NCBI GenBank assembly: GCA_905201565.1
Contig: CAJKOS010000058.1
Location: 1 to 10,462, forward strand
Source of the DNA: an uncultured Erysipelotrichaceae bacterium
GTDB lineage: Bacteria > Bacillota_I > Bacilli_A > Erysipelotrichales > Erysipelotrichaceae
Direction of reading: 5' to 3'
Length of the DNA: 10,462 nucleotides
Below are positions 1 to 6,824 of this stretch, one piece after another. Position 1 is the first letter of the stretch, and every line of letters starts with the position of its first letter. The notes under the pieces were generated by a model. It searched no databases, had not been told where the DNA came from, and was given only the letters and a program-made list of their open reading frames with translations. The position numbers and the translations under genes are program-made.

Positions 1-176
1 CATTAAGGAATCAGAAATGCACTGTTTATGATACAAAGATAATCACAGCAGAACCACAGTCAAAAGCCAATGAATTCTACAGCACATTTGGAATAGAATG
101 CCCCTCATCCTTCCGGAAGAAAGACGGGAAACTCGTACCAGATACAGGAAAGGAAAAGCAGGGAAATCATCAGTAG
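1..176 (+). CDS. C-terminal fragment, probable DDE transposase (left-edge partial)
   Basis: An open plus-strand frame runs in from the left edge and stops at TAG 174-176, giving the last 57 residues of a protein. The tail is Lys-rich and contains FGIECPSSFRKKDGKLVP. An aliphatic-Gly-Ile-x-x-Pro stretch near the C terminus resembles the end of IS1634/IS4-type DDE transposases, but the catalytic core lies outside the window, so the family is inferred from a short tail only. It is the only convincing plus-strand coding piece in the left 10 kb. It converges on the sigma factor gene with just 7 bp between the two stop codons. If it is a transposase, the right end of the insertion sequence must lie within or just before the 3' end of the sigma gene. 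It could instead be an unrelated short conserved protein. Confidence 0.45.
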   Translation, partial: LRNQKCTVYDTKIITAEPQSKANEFYSTFGIECPSSFRKKDGKLVPDTGKEKQGNHQ

Positions 177-183
177 TTATAAT

Positions 184-1440
184 TTATACCCGGGAATTTA
201 AGATAATGTCATTTCTTAAATCATTTGGAAAACGACCCCATGGAATAATCTGAATATACCCATAATGTTCATCCAATAACTCTTCACCTTCATAATTGAA
301 CAAGGTCTTTCCATCCTCATATTCCGCAATAAATACATCCGGACTGTAGTCGCTATCTGTCCATTGCGAAGGATAACCAATCGGACCTGTCACATTCTCA
401 ATCCAGTCACTTTGTCTGCCACTGAGCGGATATGCCTTTGTCACACCATCAAACAAACCACTATCTGGAGAAACAGCCCAGACAAGTGATGGTTCTTCTT
501 CTGCAACAACCATCTCATTTTCATCTGGCACATGATTTCCTTCCTGCTGATTAACTGTTTCCTGATGTCGGACATGATTCTGATACACCACCACTGCAGC
601 ACCTGTACCTGTTGCGGCTGTCACCGTAACAGCTGCTGCTATACCAACTTTTGCGGCAGTGGACAAAGAAGCACCTTTCACTGCTGTAGTCACCGCACCT
701 TGAGAAACATGTTGTACCGTATGTTTGACAACCATGGAACGGATCAGTTTCTTTGTGGCATATTTGCCAACTGATACAATTGCATCTTCCTGAACAGATT
801 GATAGAAATTGCTGAAGAGCAAAAGTGGAGTAACATTGTATAGCCTGATGCCTTCTTTCTTTTCAAATGTCCTGACTTCTTCTTCAATCTTTGCTTTACC
901 GTAACGGAGTCTGCTTTTCACCGTATTTTCTGTACATTGCAATATCCTTGCTATTTCAGAAATCTTACGGTTTTCATAATACATGAGATAGACTACTTCT
1001 CTTTGTTCAACAGGCAATGTATCCATGATTGAAAATACGATATCCCGCTTTGTCTTCATATCCAGCTGGACTTCTGGCTGATATGTAGAAGAAACATCTA
1101 TCGGATCAAGTTCAACAACCTCTCCCTCATCATTTTCCTGTCCATAATCGGTAAAAGTTCTCTCATTCTGCATGCGATACGACTTATATAAATCAAAACA
1201 CCGGTTGCGCACCATCATTTTCAGCCATGCCCGAAACGAAGCAGGACTATTCAATGTATCAAGTTTCATGAAAACCTGCATATAACAATCCTGCAACACA
1301 TCCTGTGCATCCGCTTCACTATGACACAATGACCTTGCGACAACATACGCATCATCAATCGTAATGCGTACAAGCTCTTCCTTTGCTTTTCCATTACCGT
1401 TTCTTGCAAGAATCACAAGTTCTTCTATAGACTTCTTCAT
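184..1440 (-). CDS. Membrane-tethered ECF-type RNA polymerase sigma factor with extracytoplasmic C-terminal domain
   Basis: This is a 418-residue protein. Residues about 25-93 match sigma-70 region 2 (AQDVLQDCYMQVF, then FRAWLKMMVRNRCFDLYKSYR). Residues about 137-187 match region 4, with a helix-turn-helix ending CTENTVKSRLRYGKAKIEEE. An ordinary ECF factor ends near residue 190. Here about 70 linker residues follow, then one hydrophobic Ala/Val-rich membrane segment (about 264-286), an acidic stretch, and an outside domain (about 315-418). That domain includes a piece resembling a WG-type beta repeat (DGKTLFNYEGEELLDEHYGYI). The protein probably senses something at the surface and directs RNA polymerase while tethered, or after cleavage. 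The start is firm: GGGAG lies 7 nt before ATG 1440. No separate anti-sigma gene is adjacent, so the C-terminal part may do that job. The last residues (about 405-418) do not resemble the repeat and may come from an insertion at the 3' end. Confidence 0.88.
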   Translation of the reverse strand: MKKSIEELVILARNGNGKAKEELVRITIDDAYVVARSLCHSEADAQDVLQDCYMQVFMKLDTLNSPASFRAWLKMMVRNRCFDLYKSYRMQNERTFTDYGQENDEGEVVELDPIDVSSTYQPEVQLDMKTKRDIVFSIMDTLPVEQREVVYLMYYENRKISEIARILQCTENTVKSRLRYGKAKIEEEVRTFEKKEGIRLYNVTPLLLFSNFYQSVQEDAIVSVGKYATKKLIRSMVVKHTVQHVSQGAVTTAVKGASLSTAAKVGIAAAVTVTAATGTGAAVVVYQNHVRHQETVNQQEGNHVPDENEMVVAEEEPSLVWAVSPDSGLFDGVTKAYPLSGRQSDWIENVTGPIGYPSQWTDSDYSPDVFIAEYEDGKTLFNYEGEELLDEHYGYIQIIPWGRFPNDLRNDIILNSRV

Positions 1441-1486
1441 ATCTGTCTCCCTTCTCTATTTATCACAAAACATCCTCCACCATAGA

Positions 1487-1511
1487 GACGAGCACCCATA
1501 GAGAAAAGTTC
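1487..1511 (-). promoter_or_regulatory. Candidate ECF-type promoter of the sigma factor gene
   Basis: On the minus strand, GAACTT (1506-1511) is followed by 15 nt and CGTC (1487-1490). This is the GAAC/CGTC architecture typical of promoters read by extracytoplasmic-function sigma factors. Transcription would start near 1480, leaving a leader of about 40 nt. A TTGACA at 1512-1517 abuts it but has no good -10 box at 16-18 nt. A 9-bp direct repeat, TCTCTATGG on the minus strand (1480-1488 and 1496-1504), spans the element. The match is short and found by eye. Confidence 0.4.
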
Positions 1512-1563
1512 TGTCAAACACAAATTTCCTGTATACATTATCTTTCCATGCAACATAAACATA

Positions 1564-1587
1564 AGAAAAGGACAGAATGCACATGTA
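1564..1587. repeat. 24-bp direct repeat, copy 1 (cassette left border)
   Basis: This 24-bp sequence occurs again, identical, at 4040-4063 in the same orientation. Its plus strand begins AGAAAAGGACAG and ends GCACATGTA. Copy 1 lies 12 bp beyond the stop of the left ATPase gene, so the two copies bracket the two-gene ATPase cassette. Read on the minus strand it ends in CTGTCCTTTTC, the 3' arm and T-tract of the hairpin that is complete at copy 2. No matching 5' arm is present here. A different 7-bp stem (1587-1593 with 1603-1609) overlaps the ATPase stop codon, but its T-tract is too far away for a normal terminator. Confidence 0.9.
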
Positions 1588-1598
1588 TGATGACAGTT

Positions 1599-2651
1599 TT
1601 AATCATCATTCCACTCTATATTTTCCAGCTCCTGCAACGGTCTGTACAACTTCTTATAAATCCTCTCGATATTATCTGATACCTCATTGATCTGTGCAGA
1701 TTCACCATTCGATTCTGCAAGATAATACCGACATCTTTCAGCGACACCATATTTACCTGCAAACACCTGCAAAGCACGCAGAAAATATGGACTATGTGTA
1801 TTTAAAAGAATATGCATGTCGAATTGTTTTTGCATGAGAACAATGAATTCTGCAAATTTTAACTGCCACTCTGGGTGGAGGTGAATCTCAGGTTCATCCA
1901 GAATAATTGTCCCCTTGTTTTCAATCACACCATTTTCAAACAATGTCTTCAAAACCACGAATGTCTTCAAGCCAGATGACAAATTCCTGATATCCAAAGA
2001 TTTACCATCATCTGATCTGTGATACACTGCTTCTCCTCTTTGGTTAATGATCATATCTCCATCCCAGACGGATGAAATGATCTGGTCAAAAGTCTTCCAT
2101 GCCATGATTTCATCAGCCACACGATTATCCTTCCCAGACTTTCGTAATTTTCTATGTAGATCCATGCGGTGGTCAACACATCTTTGAGAATCAGTATCAT
2201 TATCCAACACAAACGGATCATCTATGTACACTGCTTCTTTCAACAAAGAAAGCCCATTAACAGCAATTTCTTCAACACGATTATCATGAACCACAGCAAT
2301 TATGTTATTTTCTCCAACACTGAGCGCAGTAGTACCGTTTTTGTCCGTGAATACATTGCATATCTGCCCATTGAATTCGGCATGCAGTTTATTGGTTAAT
2401 ATCGACCGGATGTTCTCATCATCAGACACATTGCGTATTTCCTGTATTATGGTTTCATCTGATAATGCATTTTCAGAAGATAACAAAACTCCTAATTGGT
2501 TTTGTATCAGATAAAAGGTATCAAGCATTGCATACAATGCTTTATTAACTGTACTTTTGCCAGTATTATTCTCTCCAGCAATCACAGTAATACCATCAAT
2601 GACAACTTCTGCATTTTCCAGTTTTCCAATATTGCACAAATTAATCCTCAT
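1599..2651 (-). CDS. AAA-family ATPase, OLD/RecF-like (AAA_21/AAA_15 type)
   Basis: A 350-residue ABC/SMC-like ATPase of the kind found in overcoming-lysogeny-defect (OLD) and anti-phage proteins. Walker A is GENNTGKST (residues 26-34), the ABC-type signature is NLSSGLKTF (about 223-231), Walker B is TIILDEPEIHLHP (about 248-260), and the switch histidine is in LNTHSP (283-288). All catalytic positions are intact. No TOPRIM, HNH or other nuclease domain follows, only about 60 C-terminal residues. The start was set at ATG 2651 because an AAAGGA ribosome site lies about 7 nt upstream and the protein then begins MRINLCNIGKLENA, as is usual for the family. The alternative ATG at 2705 forms a 4-bp ATGA overlap with the upstream gene but lacks a Shine-Dalgarno sequence; it would add 18 residues. 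It is the second gene of a two-ATPase operon. Nucleic-acid-linked or defence function is inferred from family only. Confidence 0.85.
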   Translation of the reverse strand: MRINLCNIGKLENAEVVIDGITVIAGENNTGKSTVNKALYAMLDTFYLIQNQLGVLLSSENALSDETIIQEIRNVSDDENIRSILTNKLHAEFNGQICNVFTDKNGTTALSVGENNIIAVVHDNRVEEIAVNGLSLLKEAVYIDDPFVLDNDTDSQRCVDHRMDLHRKLRKSGKDNRVADEIMAWKTFDQIISSVWDGDMIINQRGEAVYHRSDDGKSLDIRNLSSGLKTFVVLKTLFENGVIENKGTIILDEPEIHLHPEWQLKFAEFIVLMQKQFDMHILLNTHSPYFLRALQVFAGKYGVAERCRYYLAESNGESAQINEVSDNIERIYKKLYRPLQELENIEWNDD

Positions 2652-2701
2652 TGCATCATCCTTTCTCTCATGCATCTTAAACTTCTGAAAGCCTTGATTA
2701 C

Positions 2702-3922
2702 TCATTTATAGTTGCATAATTGTGAGAATTGAGCATCAAAGATAAATGGAATTGCGCCAAACCTGCCGTGCAGATATGACATCAGATAGTCTTCCCCTTT
2801 GCGCTTTGAAAAAGCATCCATCGAAAACAGTTCAGACTCCCCATTTCGATAATCCTTCTCCACAAAATAGATCTCATCCCTTCTCAACACATCCGGTGAC
2901 ATTAATAACATCGTCTGTGTTGAGACAATCAATTGTGCATTTGCCTGATTCACATCAGGATTGTGGAAAAGCGAGATCAGATATTCCACCAGCAGTGGAT
3001 GAAGACCAGCACCAAAGTCATCAATACATACCACTCCACCGGTTTCAAAAGCCTTCTTTAATACAGGCGCAAAGGCAAACAACCATCTCACACCTTTTGA
3101 TTCTTTCTCTAATGGCAATCGATATAACTGTTCTTCTCCATCTCTTTCAATACGATGAATCGTTTCGATTGAGAGTTCATGTATTGTATCTGGTTTGGAT
3201 ATAATCTCATAATCTGTAATTTGTGTATCCGTTTCCTGAAACAAGCGACATGCAAAGTGATGCAATGAAGAATCATCATCCTGTGCATACATAGCCATTG
3301 TCTGCTTCAACAGCACTTCATCATCAGATGAACAGATATGAATCATCTGTTCAAACCAAAGATATGCATCCCTTGTCTCTTCTGCATTCCATGCGGTTGC
3401 TGTCGCAAGAAACAGCTTGTTATCCGTTTTCATTTCAACCAGAGGAAGAAGTTTCTTTCTAATGGCTGGTGATGTGAAATGATAATCATTTGTATTCGTT
3501 CTTTCAAAGACTACAGAAGCCTTTGAAGAATTGTAAACATACAAATACTCTTCTATAACCCTTTCACGTGTAGCAGAAAAACCATAGATATACTTTTTGC
3601 CATGCGTGAAAAAAACAAACTCAAAAGATGATGGTTTACCTGCACAAGATTCATCAAATCTGAACGGAACAATCTGTACGAATGGAGCACCATATTGTAA
3701 ATGATTTGACTGACGCACAAGAACTATCGCTGCAGTCAAAGCCTCGAAAATATTGCTTTTGCCTGCAGCATTTGCTCCAAATAGTGCAACGGATTTCAAA
3801 AGACGTTCTTTTCCAACACTGACAACATGATCCTGCAGCTCTTTATCAGAAGATGCTTCTAACGAAAGAACCGCCTTATCTTTGAATGATTTGAAATTCT
3901 CTACTGAAAACTGCAACAACAT
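2702..3922 (-). CDS. AAA15-family ATPase (RloA/AriA-like, COG1106 type)
   Basis: A 406-residue ABC-like ATPase. It opens MLLQFSVENFKSFKDKAVLS, the typical N terminus of AAA15/RloA proteins. Walker A is GANAAGKSN (49-57), a signature-like ESKGVRWLFA lies near 274-283, and Walker B is GVVCIDDFGAGLHPLL (296-311). A family-typical tail follows: LRRDEIYFVEK, then YLHGRFGAIP. Two positions are odd: the Walker B acid pair is DD rather than DE (D301, D302), and the usual switch-region His is Gln (VSTQT, about 333-337). The start is ATG 3922, because GGAGG lies 8 nt upstream. The longer frame from 3991 would run through the promoter. RloA and AriA proteins usually act with RloB or TOPRIM (AriB) partners; here the partner is another ATPase gene overlapping or 50 bp away, depending on its start. 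Defence function is inferred. Confidence 0.85.
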   Translation of the reverse strand: MLLQFSVENFKSFKDKAVLSLEASSDKELQDHVVSVGKERLLKSVALFGANAAGKSNIFEALTAAIVLVRQSNHLQYGAPFVQIVPFRFDESCAGKPSSFEFVFFTHGKKYIYGFSATRERVIEEYLYVYNSSKASVVFERTNTNDYHFTSPAIRKKLLPLVEMKTDNKLFLATATAWNAEETRDAYLWFEQMIHICSSDDEVLLKQTMAMYAQDDDSSLHHFACRLFQETDTQITDYEIISKPDTIHELSIETIHRIERDGEEQLYRLPLEKESKGVRWLFAFAPVLKKAFETGGVVCIDDFGAGLHPLLVEYLISLFHNPDVNQANAQLIVSTQTMLLMSPDVLRRDEIYFVEKDYRNGESELFSMDAFSKRKGEDYLMSYLHGRFGAIPFIFDAQFSQLCNYK

Positions 3923-3962
3923 ACGCATACCCTCCACTAATACTATATATAGGTTTTGCATT

Positions 3963-3991
3963 ATTATTTTTCTTTTCCGTATTATAGTCAA
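3963..3991 (-). promoter_or_regulatory. Sigma-A-type promoter of the two-ATPase operon
   Basis: On the minus strand, TTGACT (3986-3991, 5/6 match to consensus) is followed by 17 nt and AATAAT (3963-3968, 5/6 match). Transcription would begin near 3956, giving a leader of about 34 nt with GGAGG placed correctly for ATG 3922. A perfect TATAAT just upstream (3981-3986) with a weaker -35 (ATAACA, 17 nt away) is an alternative. Confidence 0.55.
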
Positions 3992-4039
3992 TATTTATAC
4001 GAATGTTATTCGATTATCCATTTATTTTGTAGAACACAT

Positions 4040-4063
4040 AGAAAAGGACAGAATGCACATGTA
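4040..4063. repeat. 24-bp direct repeat, copy 2 (cassette right border)
   Basis: Exact copy of 1564-1587, same orientation, 2476 bp away. It lies about 50 bp upstream of the ATPase operon promoter, so the two copies enclose both genes and their promoter. The flanking bases diverge on both sides apart from a short, imperfect similarity to the left. Confidence 0.9.
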
Positions 4064-4079
4064 CTGCATATCTGTCCTT
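4041..4079 (-). terminator. Terminator-like hairpin overlapping repeat copy 2
   Basis: AAGGACAG (4044-4051) pairs with CTGTCCTT (4072-4079), and inside it ATGCA (4053-4057) pairs with TGCAT (4065-4069), with a one-base asymmetric bulge. On the minus strand the stem is followed by TTTTC, so it could terminate transcripts entering from the right and insulate the ATPase promoter. The T-tract is short and the stem imperfect. Confidence 0.45.
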
Positions 4080-4099
4080 CATATCCATTACCTGATGAT

Positions 4100-4125
4100 T
4101 TACCATCAGTGTTTTCTGATGGTAA
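4100..4125. repeat. Perfect 10-bp-stem hairpin in non-coding DNA
   Basis: TTACCATCAG (4100-4109) pairs perfectly with CTGATGGTAA (4116-4125) across a 6-nt loop. No T-run follows on either strand, so it is not an ordinary terminator. It lies in the 357-bp stretch 3992-4348, which holds no convincing gene but several structured elements. Confidence 0.8.
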
Positions 4126-4277
4126 CCGTATTGGGATGATATGGTTATACCTCAAATCACTAAGATCCTTTTTTGCGTTGTCTCCTGATTCACATTTCTC
4201 TTTTCCATATCCTTTTCCTCTTTCATCCTGCAACTATCGCAAAATCAATCAAATGATTTACAAGCGGATTTATGACC

Positions 4278-4343
4278 GAAAACAATCGCAAATTCAATCG
4301 TAAATTTTTACGACCGAAAATACGATTGAAAACAATCACAAAT
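4278..4343. repeat. Composite direct and inverted repeats downstream of the rfb operon
   Basis: A 16-bp direct repeat, GAAAACAATCRCAAAT, occurs at 4278-4293 and 4328-4343 with a single mismatch and a 50-bp period. Between the copies, TTCAATCGTA (4293-4302) is perfectly inverted as TACGATTGAA (4321-4330), and a smaller stem, TCGTAAA/TTTACGA, is nested in it. GACCGAAAA also recurs (4274-4282, 4312-4320). The array lies just beyond the rfb terminator. Its role is unknown. Confidence 0.8.
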
Positions 4344-4348
4344 CATCT

Positions 4349-4376
4349 AAACGAAAAGGAGAGCATATCGCTCTCC
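4349..4376 (-). terminator. Intrinsic terminator of the rfb operon
   Basis: GGAGAGC (4358-4364) and GCTCTCC (4370-4376) form a perfect 7-bp GC-rich stem with a 5-nt loop. On the minus strand it is followed by TTTTCGTTTA. It begins 22 nt after the rfbC stop codon. Confidence 0.85.
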
Positions 4377-4398
4377 CATGTAATAACCAAATATATGT

Positions 4399-5007
4399 TC
4401 AGAACTTGAAAGTTTCTTTGAGTCCTGCCCACTTCTGGTCTTTATCAGACAAATTCAATGGTGTGCCATCATCGAGGGCATACCCTTCACCACTTGCACT
4501 GCCTTTGTATTCACCAGTGAGGTGTGGCCACTCAATACCGATTTCCGGATCATTCCATGCCATACCACCCTCATCATTTGGATGGTAGAAGTCATTGACC
4601 TTATAGCAGAACTCCGCTTCATCACTCAACACGAGGAAACCATGTGCGAAACCTTCCGGAATGAGGAACTGTTTCTTGTTCTCTGCCGAAAGTTCTACAC
4701 CGTACCACTTTCCATATGTCTTGGAATCGCTGCGCAGATCCACTGCTACATCAAACACTGTACCACGGACGGCTCTCACGAGTTTGCACTGTGGGTAGTG
4801 CTTCTGGAAATGCAGACCACGAAGAACACCCTTTGTGCTCATGGACTGGTTATCCTGTACGAAGTTGATGTTAAAACCAGCTTCCTTCATGTCATTTTCG
4901 TTATATGTCTCCATGAAGTAACCGCGGTTATCTCCATGAACTGCCGGGGTAATGACACAAAGCCCCTCAATGCCACCGACATTCTTTTCTACCTGAATCT
5001 GACCCAT
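4399..5007 (-). CDS. rfbC: dTDP-4-dehydrorhamnose 3,5-epimerase
   Basis: This enzyme inverts C3 and C5 of dTDP-4-keto-6-deoxy-D-glucose, the third step of dTDP-L-rhamnose synthesis, in the cytoplasm. The 202-residue protein is a normal-length cupin of the RmlC family. Visible family motifs are GDNRGYFMETY (25-35), VLRGLHFQ (61-68, with active-site H66), FDVAVDLR (85-92), LIPEGFAHGFLVLSD (115-129), the active-site tyrosine in EFCYKV (Y135) and WNDPEIGIEWP (151-161). It is the last gene of the operon and starts 1 nt after the rfbA stop (TGA-T-ATG), so translation is probably coupled. An AAGG lies upstream at a rather long spacing. Identification is secure; symbol rmlC is a synonym. Confidence 0.96.
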   Translation of the reverse strand: MGQIQVEKNVGGIEGLCVITPAVHGDNRGYFMETYNENDMKEAGFNINFVQDNQSMSTKGVLRGLHFQKHYPQCKLVRAVRGTVFDVAVDLRSDSKTYGKWYGVELSAENKKQFLIPEGFAHGFLVLSDEAEFCYKVNDFYHPNDEGGMAWNDPEIGIEWPHLTGEYKGSASGEGYALDDGTPLNLSDKDQKWAGLKETFKF

Positions 5008-5008
5008 A

Positions 5009-5896
5009 TCAATATCTCACCTTTCCTTCCGCAACTGCCTTCAGATGCTTGCCATATGGACTCTTACCATACTTCTCTGCTGACTCAATGAGTTTTTCTT
5101 TGGAAATCCAGTTGTTGTGGTAAGCAATTTCTTCCGGTGCAGAAACAGTAATACCTTGCAGGTTTTCAATTGTCTGCACAAACTCAGCTGCTTCAATAAG
5201 GCTGTCTGTTGTGCCTGTATCAAGCCATGCAAAACCGCGTCCAAGCAGCTGAACACTGAGTCTTTCTTCTTCAAGATACATTTCATTGAGTGTAGTAATC
5301 TCCAATTCACCACGGGCAGAAGGCTTCACATTGTGTGCCATCGCACTGACACCGGATGGATAGAAGTAAAGACCGGTTACCGCATAGTTGGATTTTGGTT
5401 CAGCCGGTTTTTCTTCAATGGAAATTGCCTTGCCATTTTCATCAAACTCCACCACACCAAACCGCTCCGGATCTGTGACATAGTACCCAAAGACAGTCGC
5501 ATTATTATTCTCTTCTGCTTCTTTTACCGCAGCACGAAGGATCTTGCCAAACCCATTGCCATAGAAGATGTTATCACCCAATACCATGGCACATGCATCA
5601 TCGCCAATGAACTCTTCACCAAGCAGGAATGCCTGGGCAAGTCCATCAGGAGAAGGCTGCACCTTATAGGAAAGGCTGATACCAAACTGGCTGCCATCCC
5701 CCAGGAGCGCTTCAAAACGTGGTGTATCCTCTGGGGTAGAGATGATGAGAATATCCTTGATACCTGCCATCATCAATGTGGAAAGCGGATAGTAAATCAT
5801 TGGCTTGTCATAGACCGGCAACAGCTGTTTGCTGGTAACCATGGTAAGCGGATAAAGCCTGGTGCCGGCACCACCGGCAAGTACAATACCTTTCAT
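5009..5896 (-). CDS. rfbA: Glucose-1-phosphate thymidylyltransferase
   Basis: The first pathway enzyme: it joins glucose-1-phosphate and dTTP to give dTDP-glucose and pyrophosphate. The protein has 295 residues, usual for the short RmlA type. The nucleotide-binding motif [11 protein letters not shown] (8-18) is followed by [17 protein letters not shown] (22-38). [11 protein letters not shown] (80-90) contacts the base, and LGDNIFYG (106-113) carries the metal-binding Asp. [20 protein letters not shown] in the middle is also family-typical. A GGGAG ribosome site lies about 9 nt upstream of ATG 5896, and only 1 nt separates it from the rfbD stop. It is the third gene in the operon although it acts first. 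This type is commonly feedback-inhibited by dTDP-rhamnose (known of the family, not visible here). Symbol rmlA is a synonym. Confidence 0.97.
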   Translation of the reverse strand: MKGIVLAGGAGTRLYPLTMVTSKQLLPVYDKPMIYYPLSTLMMAGIKDILIISTPEDTPRFEALLGDGSQFGISLSYKVQPSPDGLAQAFLLGEEFIGDDACAMVLGDNIFYGNGFGKILRAAVKEAEENNNATVFGYYVTDPERFGVVEFDENGKAISIEEKPAEPKSNYAVTGLYFYPSGVSAMAHNVKPSARGELEITTLNEMYLEEERLSVQLLGRGFAWLDTGTTDSLIEAAEFVQTIENLQGITVSAPEEIAYHNNWISKEKLIESAEKYGKSPYGKHLKAVAEGKVRY

Positions 5897-5897
5897 C

Positions 5898-6824
5898 TTA
5901 AAACTCTCCCATTTCCTTCAATTCTTTCACATAACGAGCAACCGCATCCTGCCATGTCGGAAGTGGTGTAAAACCATTCTTCACAAGCTTGGACTTATCG
6001 AGTCTTGAATTAAACGGACGTGCCGCCTTGCTCAGACCATATTCCTCTGTAGTAACCGGAGTTACCTTTGTTGTATAACCTGCAACACGGTAGATTTCCT
6101 TTGTGAAGTCATACCAGGAAATATAACCGCCTTCATTTGTCGCATGGTAATAGCCATACTTATCAGTTTCCACCATGTCCACAAGAAGCCTTGCAAGGTC
6201 CAGTGTATAGGTTGGTGTACCAATCTGGTCATTGACAACACGCACCTCATCATGCGTTGCACCAACTTTCAGCATGGTCTTGATAAAGTTCTTGCCATTT
6301 TTGCCAAATACCCAGGCAATCCGGACAATGAAATACTTGTCGAGTATTTCACTTACAGCAAGTTCACCTTCGAGCTTTGTCTTGCCATAGACATTGAGTG
6401 GTTTGTAATCCTTGCAATCAGGATCCCATGGCTCTGTACCCTGACCATCAAAGACATAGTCCGTAGAAATGTACATCATCTTTGCGTCTACTGCCCTGGC
6501 AGCACTCGCAATGTACTTTGTACCGGTCGCATTGACAGCACGTACCTTTTCTACCTTGTCATCATCTTCCGCAAGGTCGACAGCTGTCCATGCTGCACAA
6601 TGCACGATGACATCCGGTTTTACTGCAGAAATCACTGTATTGACAGCTTCTTCATTTGTAATATCGAGCTGTACATATGGCATTGTGCATACAGCTGTAC
6701 CATCTTCTACACCACTGTATGTCTCAGCAATGTCACTGCCTGTACCTTCATAACCTCTTCTGGACAGTTCATTCATGACATCATGTCCGAGCTGTCCACT
6801 CACACCTGTCACAAATACCTTCAT
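5898..6824 (-). CDS. rfbD: dTDP-4-dehydrorhamnose reductase
   Basis: The last pathway enzyme: it reduces dTDP-4-keto-L-rhamnose to dTDP-L-rhamnose with NAD(P)H. The 308-residue protein is a short-chain-dehydrogenase fold of the RmlD family. The N-terminal Rossmann glycines are in [12 protein letters not shown] (5-16). The active site shows ISTDYVFDG (119-127) and YGKTKLEGE (Y146, K150). [12 protein letters not shown] near the C terminus is a typical RmlD signature. The start ATG shares its A with the rfbB stop (TAATG), and an AAGGAAG lies a little far upstream, which suggests coupled translation. Symbol rmlD is a synonym. Identification is secure. Confidence 0.96.
   Translation of the reverse strand: MKVFVTGVSGQLGHDVMNELSRRGYEGTGSDIAETYSGVEDGTAVCTMPYVQLDITNEEAVNTVISAVKPDVIVHCAAWTAVDLAEDDDKVEKVRAVNATGTKYIASAARAVDAKMMYISTDYVFDGQGTEPWDPDCKDYKPLNVYGKTKLEGELAVSEILDKYFIVRIAWVFGKNGKNFIKTMLKVGATHDEVRVVNDQIGTPTYTLDLARLLVDMVETDKYGYYHATNEGGYISWYDFTKEIYRVAGYTTKVTPVTTEEYGLSKAARPFNSRLDKSKLVKNGFTPLPTWQDAVARYVKELKEMGEF

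Noticed and set aside
1565..1609. Terminator for the ATPase operon
   Set aside because: The 7-bp stem overlapping the stop codon is AT-rich and its T-tract is about 17 nt away, so it was not called as a terminator.
2746..3204. Plus-strand frame of 152 codons inside the AAA15 ATPase gene
   Set aside because: It is antisense to conserved Walker B and C-terminal motifs and has a His/Ser/Pro-rich composition with no domain.
3923..3991. Longer N terminus for the AAA15 ATPase starting at 3991
   Set aside because: That start lies in the -35 box of the best promoter and has no ribosome site, whereas ATG 3922 has GGAGG at 8 nt and a family-typical N terminus.
4006..4233. Minus-strand frame of 75 codons between rfbC and the ATPase operon
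   Set aside because: It would begin with TTG without a ribosome site and runs through the hairpins and direct repeat. The product is low-complexity and charged with no family resemblance.
4278..4343. CRISPR array
   Set aside because: Only two copies of a 16-bp imperfect repeat are present with internal inverted repeats, no regular spacers and no cas genes.
5117..5971. Long plus-strand open frame of about 284 codons
   Set aside because: It lies opposite rfbA and the end of rfbD, whose catalytic motifs and operon spacing are secure. Its translation is Cys/His/Phe-rich with no recognisable domain, typical of an antisense shadow.
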